From Lachnospiraceae bacterium (GTDB taxonomy: Bacteria; Bacillota; Clostridia; Lachnospirales; Lachnospiraceae): 64,000 nt of DNA. The DNA lies in assembly GCA_900771195.1 (NCBI GenBank), contig CAAGMZ010000018.1, forward strand, positions 11,526 to 75,525. The letters run 5' to 3'. Below are positions 26,847 through 34,765 of the stretch, in pieces. Under the pieces are notes generated by a model. It was given only the letters and a program-made list of their open reading frames with translations, ran no database searches and was not told the origin of the DNA. Made by a program: the position numbers and the translations under genes. How positions within the stretch are numbered: the stretch's first letter is position 1; every line of letters begins with the position of its first letter.

Positions 26847-28050
26847 GAAGCACCTTCTTTTTCTTGTATATCAGATAAAATCAACGCTGAAGGCACTTCC
26901 CCGTCTCGTCATCTGTACGGCCCTGTTCGGACTCATTGTACTGGTCGCAGGAATATGCGGTAACAGCATGCTTGGAGACGATTCGGACAGCTTTGTAAAA
27001 CTAAAGATTGCAGCGGTTATGCCATCAGGAGATACTGCAATTGCAGCCGGATTTTCCATTGTATCCAACATGGACAGCCTGAAGGATGTATGCCAGTTTA
27101 TCGCACTTGACAGAGATGAGGCGATTGAGGGACTTAAGAAAGGGGAAATATCGGCTATCATAGAGATACCTCCCAATTTTGCCGACGATCTCATGTATGG
27201 TGTCAACACTCCTGCCACAGTGATTATTTCTGATAATGCCGGTGTTGAATCACTCCTTTTCTGTTCCATGATTGATGCAGGAGGACAGTCCGTCGCATAC
27301 TCCGAATCCGGAATCTATGCTGTTCTTGATCTTTTCAGGAACCATGGCTTTGACGAATACGCAGCTCTTGCCGGAGATGAGCTGTATGAGTATTATTTAA
27401 AATATACCCTGAACAGAGGAAGCTTTTTTGATAACCGTCCCACATCAGCTACAGGGGCTTCCTCATCGGTAATCTATTACCTTTGCACAGGAATGGTGTT
27501 AATGGTGCTTCTCGGAACTCTGACGGTTACCGACCGGTTCAGCAAAAGGCCGGCAGCAGTCATGGAATCTCTTCGCATACACCGAATATCCAAGGGTTTT
27601 ATCAAAACAAGCGAGCTGACAGGCGTTACGCTTATGTTCTTCGTTATTTTTGCCGTACTTGCGGCTGTGCTTGGTCTCACCGTCGGGAGCAGCATTGCAG
27701 AGCTTACTCCCGGACTTTTTGCTATGCTCCTGCTTGTTATTTTCTCCATTGCATCCTTTGCAATGTTCATGTGCTCCATTGGCGACGGCGGGCTGGTCAG
27801 CGTACTGCTCATATTCATTACATCATGTGCCATGCTTTATGCATCAGGCAGGTTTGTTCCGGGTTCATATCTGCTGCCCTGGATTGAAAAAACCGGACGT
27901 TTTCTGCCCGCATACGGATGGTGTTCTCTTTTGGAATCGGTACTGTGTGACGGAATCCGGACATCTTATGTACTTATGACAGCAGGGTATGGAATCCTGT
28001 TTACTGTCCTCAGCATAATAGTGACAACAGTCAGAGGGAGGGAAAGATAA
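26839..28050 (+). CDS. ABC-2 type permease (first)
   Basis: The 403-residue membrane protein has an N-terminal TM helix (about 20-45), an extracytoplasmic domain of about 180 residues (VVI-like IAAVMPSGDTAIAAGF region) and five TM helices in the C-terminal half. This is the ABC2_membrane_3 (YhgE/Pip-like DrrB-related) layout. The ATG overlaps the end of the ATPase gene by 8 bp and its stop overlaps the next gene by one base (TAATG). Confidence 0.82.
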   Translation: MLKKHLLFLVYQIKSTLKALPRLVICTALFGLIVLVAGICGNSMLGDDSDSFVKLKIAAVMPSGDTAIAAGFSIVSNMDSLKDVCQFIALDRDEAIEGLKKGEISAIIEIPPNFADDLMYGVNTPATVIISDNAGVESLLFCSMIDAGGQSVAYSESGIYAVLDLFRNHGFDEYAALAGDELYEYYLKYTLNRGSFFDNRPTSATGASSSVIYYLCTGMVLMVLLGTLTVTDRFSKRPAAVMESLRIHRISKGFIKTSELTGVTLMFFVIFAVLAAVLGLTVGSSIAELTPGLFAMLLLVIFSIASFAMFMCSIGDGGLVSVLLIFITSCAMLYASGRFVPGSYLLPWIEKTGRFLPAYGWCSLLESVLCDGIRTSYVLMTAGYGILFTVLSIIVTTVRGRER

Positions 28051-29111
28051 TGCGCAAATTTTTTACATGGCTTTTTATCCTTGCCAAAAGACAGCTCAAA
28101 AATCCGTTTCTGCTGATAATGCTTGCACTAATCCCGGCAATATGCCTGACCTCCGAATTTATGAATTCATCCCAGAGTGATTCGTCATACACGGCAGGCA
28201 TGTATGTGGACGGCGACGATGATATTTCAAAGGAGCTTGCGGGAAATCTTCTCAAGCGGGAAAGTACTTTTGAATTTGTTATATATAATGACCCTGATAA
28301 AATGATAAGGGATGTCAAAAATTCCACGCTGATTTGCGGATATATTTTTCCGGATGACCTTAAGGACAAAACAACAGACAAGGATTGTACGGACAGCATA
28401 ACCGTATACTCCCCCACATCAAGCTCTGTCCAGGGTGCGATTAACGAGGTCGTCTATTCCGAGCTTATCAGGATTCAGGGGCGCTACATAATAACCGACT
28501 ATGTGGATTCAAAAGAAGTCTTTAATGACTCTGATGTCGACTATTCCGAAGAACTTCTTGAATCATACAACAATTACCTGAACAGTGATGTGACCTTCCA
28601 TATCGCCTTCAGTAAGTATGGAATCGACGGAATAAAAGAAATCGAAGACACCAATATCCATGTGGCTTTTCCAATCAGGGGCATACTTGCCATATTAGTA
28701 TATCTTGCGGGAATGTTCGGTTCAGTTATGTGGATGCGCGACAATGAAAAAGGAATTTTTGCAACCCTGACCGTCGGATATCAGCGACTTTGCAGAATTT
28801 TGTACGCTTTTATTCCGGTTATCCTGTTCGGTATAATGATGCTTGTATCACTGGCAGCATCCGGTCAGCTTATGAGCATTGCAAACGAGCTTGGTGCCAT
28901 GCTTGTGCTGATTGTACTTTCAGCTGCATTTGCCGTGCTTATGACTTATATAACGCGGACAAGCCACACGTACGCCGCCTGCATTCCCATACTGCTCTTA
29001 TGTGCACTGCTGTTCTGCCCGGTATTTTTCAATGCAGGCAACTATGTACCTGCGGCAAGATTTGTGGAAAAGCTGTTTGTACCGTATTATTATCTGGAGC
29101 TGTTCGTATAA
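28050..29111 (+). CDS. ABC-2 type permease (second)
   Basis: The 353-residue protein has the same architecture as the preceding permease: one N-terminal TM (about residues 17-35), an external domain, and five or six TM helices from about residue 205. The two probably form a heterodimeric channel with the 26154-26846 ATPase. Sequence similarity between the two permeases is low by eye. A strong terminator follows. Confidence 0.82.
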   Translation: MRKFFTWLFILAKRQLKNPFLLIMLALIPAICLTSEFMNSSQSDSSYTAGMYVDGDDDISKELAGNLLKRESTFEFVIYNDPDKMIRDVKNSTLICGYIFPDDLKDKTTDKDCTDSITVYSPTSSSVQGAINEVVYSELIRIQGRYIITDYVDSKEVFNDSDVDYSEELLESYNNYLNSDVTFHIAFSKYGIDGIKEIEDTNIHVAFPIRGILAILVYLAGMFGSVMWMRDNEKGIFATLTVGYQRLCRILYAFIPVILFGIMMLVSLAASGQLMSIANELGAMLVLIVLSAAFAVLMTYITRTSHTYAACIPILLLCALLFCPVFFNAGNYVPAARFVEKLFVPYYYLELFV

Positions 29112-29113
29112 GA

Positions 29114-29152
29114 AAATGCCATAGTGACACATAACGTGCCACTATGGCATTT
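29114..29152. terminator. Terminator after the ABC exporter operon
   Basis: A perfect 13-bp stem, AAATGCCATAGTG and CACTATGGCATTT, encloses a 13-nt loop. It lies between the plus-strand permease and the minus-strand SASP gene and could serve both. Confidence 0.8.
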
Positions 29153-29199
29153 ATCGCGGATAGTATTAAAATCCGCTTTTCTGCCATCAGGCTGTCAGA

Positions 29200-29412
29200 T
29201 TACTGTCTGCCTGACATCTGCTCTTCCTGGCTCTTGATCATCTTACGGACCATCTCACCACCGATACTTCCGGCCTGACGTGATGTGAGATCACCGTTGT
29301 AGCCCTCTTTAAGAGGTACTCCAAGCTCAGAAGCTACTTCCATCTTGAACTTGTCCATTGCGCCCTTTGCCTCAGGAACTGACATTTTGTTTGAAGAATT
29401 ACTTCCTGTCAT
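29200..29412 (-). CDS. Alpha/beta-type small acid-soluble spore protein
   Basis: The 70-residue protein carries the two SASP signatures: the GPR protease cleavage region KFKMEVASELGV and the C-terminal LTSRQAGSIGGEMVRKMI. Such proteins coat and protect spore DNA and are degraded at germination. Presence of the gene, with the sporulation operon at 51.5-54.6 kb, indicates a spore-forming lineage. A strong GGAGGTGG ribosome site precedes the ATG. I could not identify a confident sigma-G promoter. Confidence 0.95.
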   Translation of the reverse strand: MTGSNSSNKMSVPEAKGAMDKFKMEVASELGVPLKEGYNGDLTSRQAGSIGGEMVRKMIKSQEEQMSGRQ

Positions 29413-29522
29413 AATACTCCACCTCCATAAGCTTTCTGCATCTATTTACTCAACAGTTTTGTACTGTTGTGGTATTATTGTGTGCACCGGAGAATGAATT
29501 ATTATGGGAATTTTTGTCACAA

Positions 29523-30065
29523 TTAAAACTGAATTGTCTTTGCCATGTTGTCTGCTGTCTCTTTATCCGTAAAGACTTCAAGAAGCTTAAGTCCCAACTC
29601 CACTGCCTTTCCCATTCCCCTGGCAGTGATAACCTTTCCGTCCGCTACTACTGCTTCTCCTGTGGCTTCTGCACCGTAAAGCTCCTTTTCATAGCCCGGA
29701 TAGCATGTTGCCTTCTTACCGTTAAGAATGTTGTGATGTCCGAGAATGCTTGGTGCGGCACAGATTGCCGTCACATATTTTCCCTCTTCGTAATACCTGT
29801 CTATAAGCTTGGAAAGTCCTGCATGTGCCTCAAGATTAAGCGTTCCGGGCATTCCTCCCGGCAAAAAGATTGCGTCTCCGTCCGAAAAATCACATTCATC
29901 AAAAATCACGTCCGTAAACACCGGTATCCTGTGGGCCGAAACCACTTCTCTTTTGTCACTTATGGAAACAGTGCACACATCAATCTTTCCGCGTCTGAGC
30001 ACATCTATCACTGCAAGCGCCTCCACAGTCTCAAAGCCATCAGCCAGAAATGCATATAATTTCAT
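29523..30065 (-). CDS. DJ-1/PfpI family protein (YajL/ThiJ-like)
   Basis: The 180-residue protein of the DJ-1 superfamily shows the nucleophile-elbow cysteine Cys102 in TAICAAPS and the conserved Glu15 (GFETVEA), with FLPGGMPG before it. Members act as deglycases, chaperones or stress-response proteins; exact activity is not predictable. The ATG at 30065 follows GAGAGGATAAAAAAT; an in-frame GTG or ATG further upstream has no ribosome site. It is divergent from the CYTH gene. Confidence 0.88.
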   Translation of the reverse strand: MKLYAFLADGFETVEALAVIDVLRRGKIDVCTVSISDKREVVSAHRIPVFTDVIFDECDFSDGDAIFLPGGMPGTLNLEAHAGLSKLIDRYYEEGKYVTAICAAPSILGHHNILNGKKATCYPGYEKELYGAEATGEAVVADGKVITARGMGKAVELGLKLLEVFTDKETADNMAKTIQF

Positions 30066-30134
30066 ATTTTTTATCCTCTCTATGGTTATTTTTGCTTTCA
30101 TGTGCTATTTTATACTTATGGAGGTAATTATTCA

Positions 30135-30584
30135 ATGGAGATAGAAAGAAAATTTTTAATTGATAAAATACCGTTTTCACTTGATGGGTTTAAAAAAAGA
30201 CTTATCGAGCAGGCATATCTGTGTACTGAACCTGTGGTACGTATCCGCCGCGACAATGATGATTATTATCTGACATACAAGTCAAAAGGACTTATAGTCC
30301 GTGAAGAATACAATCTTCCCCTGACAAAAGAAAGCTATGAGCATCTTCTGGCCAAAGCCGATGGAATCGTGCTTACCAAGACCCGATATGAAATCCCCCA
30401 GCCTGACGGTCTTATCATTGAGCTTGATATTTTCAGCGGAAAATATGATGGGCTTAAGCTTGCCGAGGTGGAATTTGAATCAGAAGAACAGGCACATTCA
30501 TACACTCCTCCGGAATGGTTCGGCGAGGATGTAAGCATGTCTTCAACATACCACAACAGCACACTGGCTTCTGCCGAATCATAA
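30135..30584 (+). CDS. CYTH domain protein
   Basis: The 149-residue protein opens with the CYTH signature MEIERKFLI (ExExK) and shows alternating charged residues lining a tunnel: VRIRRD, YLTYKSKG, KTRYEI, IELDIFSG and AEVEFESEEQA. These bind triphosphate compounds with divalent metal; bacterial members are usually tripolyphosphatases, less often adenylate cyclases. The start follows GGAGGTAATTATTCA. Monocistronic. Confidence 0.9.
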   Translation: MEIERKFLIDKIPFSLDGFKKRLIEQAYLCTEPVVRIRRDNDDYYLTYKSKGLIVREEYNLPLTKESYEHLLAKADGIVLTKTRYEIPQPDGLIIELDIFSGKYDGLKLAEVEFESEEQAHSYTPPEWFGEDVSMSSTYHNSTLASAES

Positions 30585-30609
30585 TTGTCTGTTTTACTTT
30601 CTTAAAAAA

Positions 30610-30644
30610 AAGGGAATTCCCGGCTTTTATACAAGAATTCCCTT
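30610..30644 (-). terminator. Terminator of the mannose-6-phosphate isomerase gene
   Basis: AAGGGAATTC and GAATTCCCTT form a perfect 10-bp stem, followed on the minus strand by seven T residues. It may also serve the converging CYTH gene, although the plus-strand side has no U-run. Confidence 0.85.
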
Positions 30645-30669
30645 CTCACACAATATAGCTGTAAAATGT

Positions 30670-31611
30670 TTATTTTGCAACAGTAGATGCAATTATTGTC
30701 ATATTTCCGGTAAATTTCGCATCTTTGCAGGCATTTGTCAGTATAAGATGTGAGCCCTTCTTTATGGGGGTTCCGTTAACTTCCCCCTCGCCATCTATCA
30801 CGCTTACATTAAGGAACGGGTACTTCTGCTCGAAATCAAGCGTTCCGTTAACTGTAATCTTAAATACATTGTAAAAGCTGTTCTCAATGAGAAGATCTGA
30901 TGCACTCTCACTGCGCTCAGGAGTATGGCTTATGCTGTCCTCTGCTGACTTGGCAGGAACGCTTATGACGTCAATACTCTTTTCAACATGGAGTTCACGG
31001 GGCTTGCCGTTCTGAAGGCGGTCATAATCATAAACCCTGTATGTGATATCACTGTTCTGCTGTGTCTCAAGAATAAGGCATCCCGAAGTGATGGCGTGAA
31101 CTGTTCCGGGGTCAATCTGTATAAAATCGCCCTTCTTAATGGGAATCTTTCTGATAAACTCGTTCCATCTGCCTTCATGAATCATTGAAGCAAGCTCTTC
31201 ACGTGTCCTGGCATTATGTCCCACAACAAGGTCTGCACCCTCAGGGCAGTCAATTATATACCAGCACTCTGTCTTTCCTAAAGAGCCGTTTTCATTGACT
31301 TTAGCATATGCATCATCAGGATGGACCTGGATACTCAGGTTATCATTGGCATCGATAATCTTAATGAGAAGAGGAAATACATCTCCGCCTATATTTCCAA
31401 AAAGCTCCGGCTTGCTCTTAAAAGCCTCTGCAAGCGTCATTCCTTTGCACTCGCCATTTGTTATGGCAGCAGCTCCGTTGGGATGCGCTGCGATTCCCCA
31501 GCATTCACCGATATCATTTCCCTCCACATCATATCCAAAATCATTGTGAAGTCTTGTGCCGCCCCAGATATTATGGGTGAACACAGGCTCAAGCATAAGT
31601 ATTGTATCCAT
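30670..31611 (-). CDS. manA: Mannose-6-phosphate isomerase, class I
   Basis: The 313-residue cupin metalloenzyme interconverts mannose 6-phosphate and fructose 6-phosphate. It has FTHNIWGGTRL near the start, zinc-binding QVHPDD (His97) and KTECWYI (Glu115), and DPGTVHAITSG (His near 171). The short class I form is typical of Firmicutes. The ATG at 31611 follows ACGGAGGTTCAT; an upstream in-frame extension lacks a ribosome site. It may serve the mannoside pathway encoded 13 kb away, although it is not in that operon. Confidence 0.95.
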   Translation of the reverse strand: MDTILMLEPVFTHNIWGGTRLHNDFGYDVEGNDIGECWGIAAHPNGAAAITNGECKGMTLAEAFKSKPELFGNIGGDVFPLLIKIIDANDNLSIQVHPDDAYAKVNENGSLGKTECWYIIDCPEGADLVVGHNARTREELASMIHEGRWNEFIRKIPIKKGDFIQIDPGTVHAITSGCLILETQQNSDITYRVYDYDRLQNGKPRELHVEKSIDVISVPAKSAEDSISHTPERSESASDLLIENSFYNVFKITVNGTLDFEQKYPFLNVSVIDGEGEVNGTPIKKGSHLILTNACKDAKFTGNMTIIASTVAK

Positions 31612-31642
31612 ATGAACCTCCGTTAATTGATTTGATAATGAC

Positions 31643-31671
31643 ATTCTATCACACAAAATGACAAGATACAA
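31643..31671 (-). promoter_or_regulatory. Promoter of manA
   Basis: On the minus strand, TTGTAT (31666-31671) and TAGAAT (31643-31648) are separated by 17 bp. Confidence 0.55.
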
Positions 31672-31703
31672 TGTTCATATATACGCTTGTTGTTATTGTA
31701 AAA

Positions 31704-32384
31704 TCATTTTTCATCTTCAAATGTCACATCCACGCTTCCCATGTCGGCACGTATATCCATGTCACAGTCAATGAAACCGCTTATTTCGGCATTCCCCATA
31801 TCAAGCTCTGATTTGAAAGAACCTGAACATGTTCCTTTGTATTCAAAATCGCCGGCACTAAGGTCTGCGTTCACCGTAACAGCTGTTACATTTTTGCAGC
31901 GAACCGCCCCTGCACCACAATCAACCGAAAGCTTGTCAAAATTCACACCTGATATTGTTATGCTGCCGGCGTCGTTGCTTATGTCTGCATCATATTTCAG
32001 ACTTTCGTCTGAAGGCACATATATTTTAAGGTAGCAGCCGCTCCATAATGTAATATTGAATTTCATAGTGTTCTCCGAACTTATTTTGAGAACGCCGTCT
32101 TTTACCGCACATGAAAATACATCATTCGACACAGCATACTCTATAGCATAAGTATCACCTGATATTATCTCGATATTTTCCGCGTCGACATCAATTTCTA
32201 TAGTGTCAAAAGCCTCTATTTCCTTATATTCCTGTTGATAGGCATAGTCAGTTACGAAATGTCCGTTGACAAGACCTATCGGCGTAAACTTTCCGCCACA
32301 CAGAAAACCTATTCCTAAAAGCGCTGCTCCAAGCACAAGGAACACTCCTGATATTATTCCCGTTACCGCAAAAATTTTTTTCAT
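31704..32384 (-). CDS. DUF4097 family membrane-anchored beta-strand protein
   Basis: The 226-residue protein has one N-terminal TM helix (about residues 4-27) and an external domain of repeating short beta strands (EIDVDAENIEIISGD, then ITISGVNFDKLSVDCGAG and similar), the pattern of DUF4097 (putative adhesin/bactofilin-like). It overlaps the upstream DUF1700 gene by 4 bp and completes the common PadR-DUF1700-DUF4097 operon, which is thought to sense or respond to envelope stress. Confidence 0.85.
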   Translation of the reverse strand: MKKIFAVTGIISGVFLVLGAALLGIGFLCGGKFTPIGLVNGHFVTDYAYQQEYKEIEAFDTIEIDVDAENIEIISGDTYAIEYAVSNDVFSCAVKDGVLKISSENTMKFNITLWSGCYLKIYVPSDESLKYDADISNDAGSITISGVNFDKLSVDCGAGAVRCKNVTAVTVNADLSAGDFEYKGTCSGSFKSELDMGNAEISGFIDCDMDIRADMGSVDVTFEDEK

Positions 32385-32964
32385 TTTGCCGCCCCCTTCT
32401 TCTTTCTGTCTGAAATAGCGTTACACAACCTGCCGACGAGCATTATGAAAAGAACCGTAAGCATCATAAGAATAACGCCTGCAGCAATCATAGGGAATCC
32501 TCCCCCGACAGCTACCATACCATTACCCGGACTCATAAAGGCAGTCACAATGCCAACGCCACTTATGATTGCCCCTCCAAGCATAAATGCTATGGATGAA
32601 ACCGCCACAACAAACGCTATAACAAATAACACGGCAATAATACATATTGCAACCACGAGAAGACTGAGCCATAAGGGCAATCCAATAATGGCAACCGCCA
32701 CAAAAAGTCCCACGGGAATTCCTTTCTTTCTGGGTTTTTCCACATATATATCCGACGGATTCTTTCCTCGATATTCCGCAATCACGCTTTTGGCAATATC
32801 CTCAGGGTTGCCCAGTTCCACAATCACATCCTGTTCCTTGTCCGGTCCTGCATCAGCAAAATACTCCGAATAGTATTCCATCACGTTATTGTACTCATCT
32901 GCCGGAATCTCTTTCCTTATGTAATGTAAGTGCTGAGTTTTTCCAGATATTCATCCTTGTTCAT
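32381..32964 (-). pseudogene. DUF1700/HAAS domain membrane protein, frameshifted near the 5' end
   Basis: The expected ATG at 32964 lies inside the end of the PadR gene after GGAGGAAATCAG and codes for MNKDEYLEKLSTYI, the normal HAAS opening, but hits TAA four bases later. The rest (RKEIPADEYNNVMEYYSEYF onward) continues in another frame to 32381. The break coincides with a tandem 5-bp duplication (TGTAA TGTAA at 32920-32929 on the plus strand); one copy would restore a 192-residue protein. The remainder holds DKEQDVIVELGNPEDIAKSVIAEY and two or three TM helices. A shorter product starting at GTG 32884 or ATG 32881 is possible but lacks a ribosome site. Confidence 0.8.
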
Positions 32965-33277
32965 TCTGATTTCCTCCATACAAAATCATGTCAAGCTTCG
33001 CCTTAAATCCGTTCCATTCATCAAGGTAGAAATCAAGCTTGCTGCGTCCGGCAGGGGTTATAGCGTAATACCTCCTGTTGCGTCCCTGATAAGCCATATC
33101 ATATGCCGTCAGGCATCCATCCTTCTGAAGTCTCCTTAAGACCGGGTAAAGCGTGCTTTCAGATACATTGACAATCTCCTTGATTTTCTGTGTCAGCACA
33201 TATCCATATGTGTCTCCGTGACTCAAAACAGCCAGGACGCAGGCATCAAGAAGAGTTGAGCCAAGCTGAAATACCAT
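32951..33277 (-). CDS. PadR family transcriptional regulator
   Basis: The 108-residue winged-helix repressor shows LDACVLAVLSHGDTYGYVL, the recognition-helix region VSESTLYPVLRRLQKDG and wing GRNRRYYAITPAGR, followed by a short dimerisation helix. It is the first gene of the PadR-DUF1700-DUF4097 operon and overlaps the DUF1700 start by 14 bp. A perfect palindrome lies in its promoter region, so it probably represses its own operon. Confidence 0.93.
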   Translation of the reverse strand: MVFQLGSTLLDACVLAVLSHGDTYGYVLTQKIKEIVNVSESTLYPVLRRLQKDGCLTAYDMAYQGRNRRYYAITPAGRSKLDFYLDEWNGFKAKLDMILYGGNQNEQG

Positions 33278-33300
33278 GCTCTCATCTCCTATTTTAAATA

Positions 33301-33321
33301 ATATTATATGTCATATAATAT
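33301..33321. promoter_or_regulatory. 21-bp perfect palindrome, candidate PadR operator
   Basis: ATATTATATG, central T, CATATAATAT: both 10-base arms pair perfectly. It lies between the promoter and start of padR. AT-rich ATAT palindromes with this arrangement are usual PadR targets. A further half-site, CATATAATG, lies at 33330-33338 over the -10 box. Confidence 0.65.
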
Positions 33322-33332
33322 GTTGTGGCCAT

Positions 33333-33361
33333 ATAATGTCACTTCATAAATATGGTGTCAA
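33333..33361 (-). promoter_or_regulatory. Promoter of the padR operon
   Basis: On the minus strand, TTGACA (33356-33361) and CATTAT (33333-33338) are spaced 17 bp. Confidence 0.6.
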
Positions 33362-33433
33362 CAAATAATATGCTGTAAGTGCCGAAAAAAAATTGCAAAG
33401 CACCGGAAAGTTAAAAAAAATAGCAGTCAACTG

Positions 33434-33462
33434 TTGTTTTCCCTTATTTGTAATGGTAAAAT
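33434..33462 (+). promoter_or_regulatory. Probable promoter of the aminotransferase gene
   Basis: TTGTTT (33434-33439) and TAAAAT (33457-33462) are separated by 17 bp, 35 bp before the start codon. Confidence 0.45.
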
Positions 33463-33497
33463 ACCCTTTGTATTAATTTACAAGAGAGGAATTATTT

Positions 33498-34655
33498 ATG
33501 CAGTTTTCAAAAAGACTTGACTTATTTGGCGACGAAATTTTTGCCGCCCTGAACGAAAAGCGCCTTGAATTAGAGAAAAACGGAAAGAAAATATACAACA
33601 TGAGTGTCGGAACTCCTGACTTTAAGACACCTGAGCATATTAAAAAGGCTCTTATCGATGCTGCCTGTGATGACAACAGCTGGAAGTACAGCCTGAGAGA
33701 TCTCCCCGAGCTTCTGCAGGCAGTATGTGACTATTATCTGAAGCGTTTCGGGGTTACCATCACGCCTGACATGGTAATGTCGGTATACGGAAGCCAGGAG
33801 GGAATGGGACACCTGGGGATGGCGCTGTGCGATGAAGGAGACACTGTTCTTCTTCCTGACCCGTGCTACCCTGTTTTTGCTGCAGGAAGTCTTCTTGGCG
33901 GGGCTGTTCCCTATTATTATCCTCTCACTGCAGAACATGATTTTCTCCCATATGTCAGAGACATCCCTGAGGATGTTGCCCGGAAAGCCAAATACATGGT
34001 CGTTTCGCTTCCATCGAACCCTGTCGGAAGCATCGCCACACCCGGCCTGTATGAAGAAATCGTAACTTTTGCCCAAAAATACGACATTCTCGTTATACAT
34101 GACAATGCGTACAGCGATATTATTTTTGACGGAGCGTATGGAGGAAGCTTTCTGTCAACTCCCGGTGCCAAAGATATCGGCGTTGAATTTTTCAGCCTTT
34201 CCAAATCATTCAATGTAACAGGTGCCAGAATAAGCTTTCTTATAGGTCGTCCGGATGTGATTGCAGCTCTCAGGAAACTTCGGAGTCAGATTGACTTCGG
34301 AATGTTCATTCCGCTTCAGAAAGCAGCAATTGCGGCGCTTACAGGACCACTTCAAAGCGTAAAAGACCAGTGTAAGATGTATGAAGACAGACGAAACGCT
34401 CTCTGCGACGGGCTAAGAAATATTGGCTGGGAACTTCCCAACGGCAAAGGCACTATGTTTGTCTGGGCCAGAATTCCCGGAGACCGCACAGACAGCATGG
34501 CTTTCTGCATGGAGCTTATGGAAAAAGCAGGCGTCATTGTGACCCCCGGTGCAAGCTTCGGCCCTCACGGAGAGGGATATGTAAGATTTGCTCTTGTACT
34601 TCCGCCGGACAAGATTACGGAGGCTGTACAGGCAATTAAAGACAGCGGAATTTAA
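33498..34655 (+). CDS. Class I/II aminotransferase, LL-diaminopimelate aminotransferase-like
   Basis: The 385-residue fold-type I PLP enzyme has the active-site Lys in FFSLSKSFNVTGARI, the substrate loop SVGTPDFKTPEHI, PDPCYPVFAAG and an aspartate partner in HDNAYSDIIFDG. The pattern SQEGMGHLGMALCDEGD is closest to DapL-like and alanine/aspartate aminotransferase subgroups. Convergence with asd, which makes the diaminopimelate precursor, makes a role in lysine/peptidoglycan synthesis plausible but unproven. The ATG follows GAGAGGAATTATTT. Confidence 0.8.
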   Translation: MQFSKRLDLFGDEIFAALNEKRLELEKNGKKIYNMSVGTPDFKTPEHIKKALIDAACDDNSWKYSLRDLPELLQAVCDYYLKRFGVTITPDMVMSVYGSQEGMGHLGMALCDEGDTVLLPDPCYPVFAAGSLLGGAVPYYYPLTAEHDFLPYVRDIPEDVARKAKYMVVSLPSNPVGSIATPGLYEEIVTFAQKYDILVIHDNAYSDIIFDGAYGGSFLSTPGAKDIGVEFFSLSKSFNVTGARISFLIGRPDVIAALRKLRSQIDFGMFIPLQKAAIAALTGPLQSVKDQCKMYEDRRNALCDGLRNIGWELPNGKGTMFVWARIPGDRTDSMAFCMELMEKAGVIVTPGASFGPHGEGYVRFALVLPPDKITEAVQAIKDSGI

Positions 34656-34702
34656 CTTACAGAAAAGTCCGAATAAAAATCATCAGATTCTTTTTATGTC
34701 AA

Positions 34703-34748
34703 AAAACCGGAACACCTCGCAAACCAAATCCGCAGGTGTTCCGGTTTT
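34703..34748. terminator. Bidirectional terminator between aminotransferase and asd
   Basis: AAAACCGGAACACCT and AGGTGTTCCGGTTTT form a perfect 15-bp stem with A and T tracts at both ends. Confidence 0.88.
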
Positions 34749-34765
34749 AAATAATAAAGCTGTAA

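Noticed and set aside
29413..29470. Sigma-G promoter and CAACAGT/ACTGTTG inverted repeat before the SASP gene
   Set aside because: No box with acceptable match to sigma-G consensus at correct spacing; the 7-bp repeat is too short to call an operator.
30654..30676. Possible fourth member of the GGCTGTAAAA repeat family at the manA 3' end
   Set aside because: AGCTGTAAAATG resembles the repeat end, but the right half lies in the manA coding sequence and lacks the second arm; likely chance.
32884..32964. Programmed ribosomal frameshift in the DUF1700 gene
   Set aside because: No slippery heptamer or downstream structure is visible; a 5-bp tandem duplication explains the frame change better.
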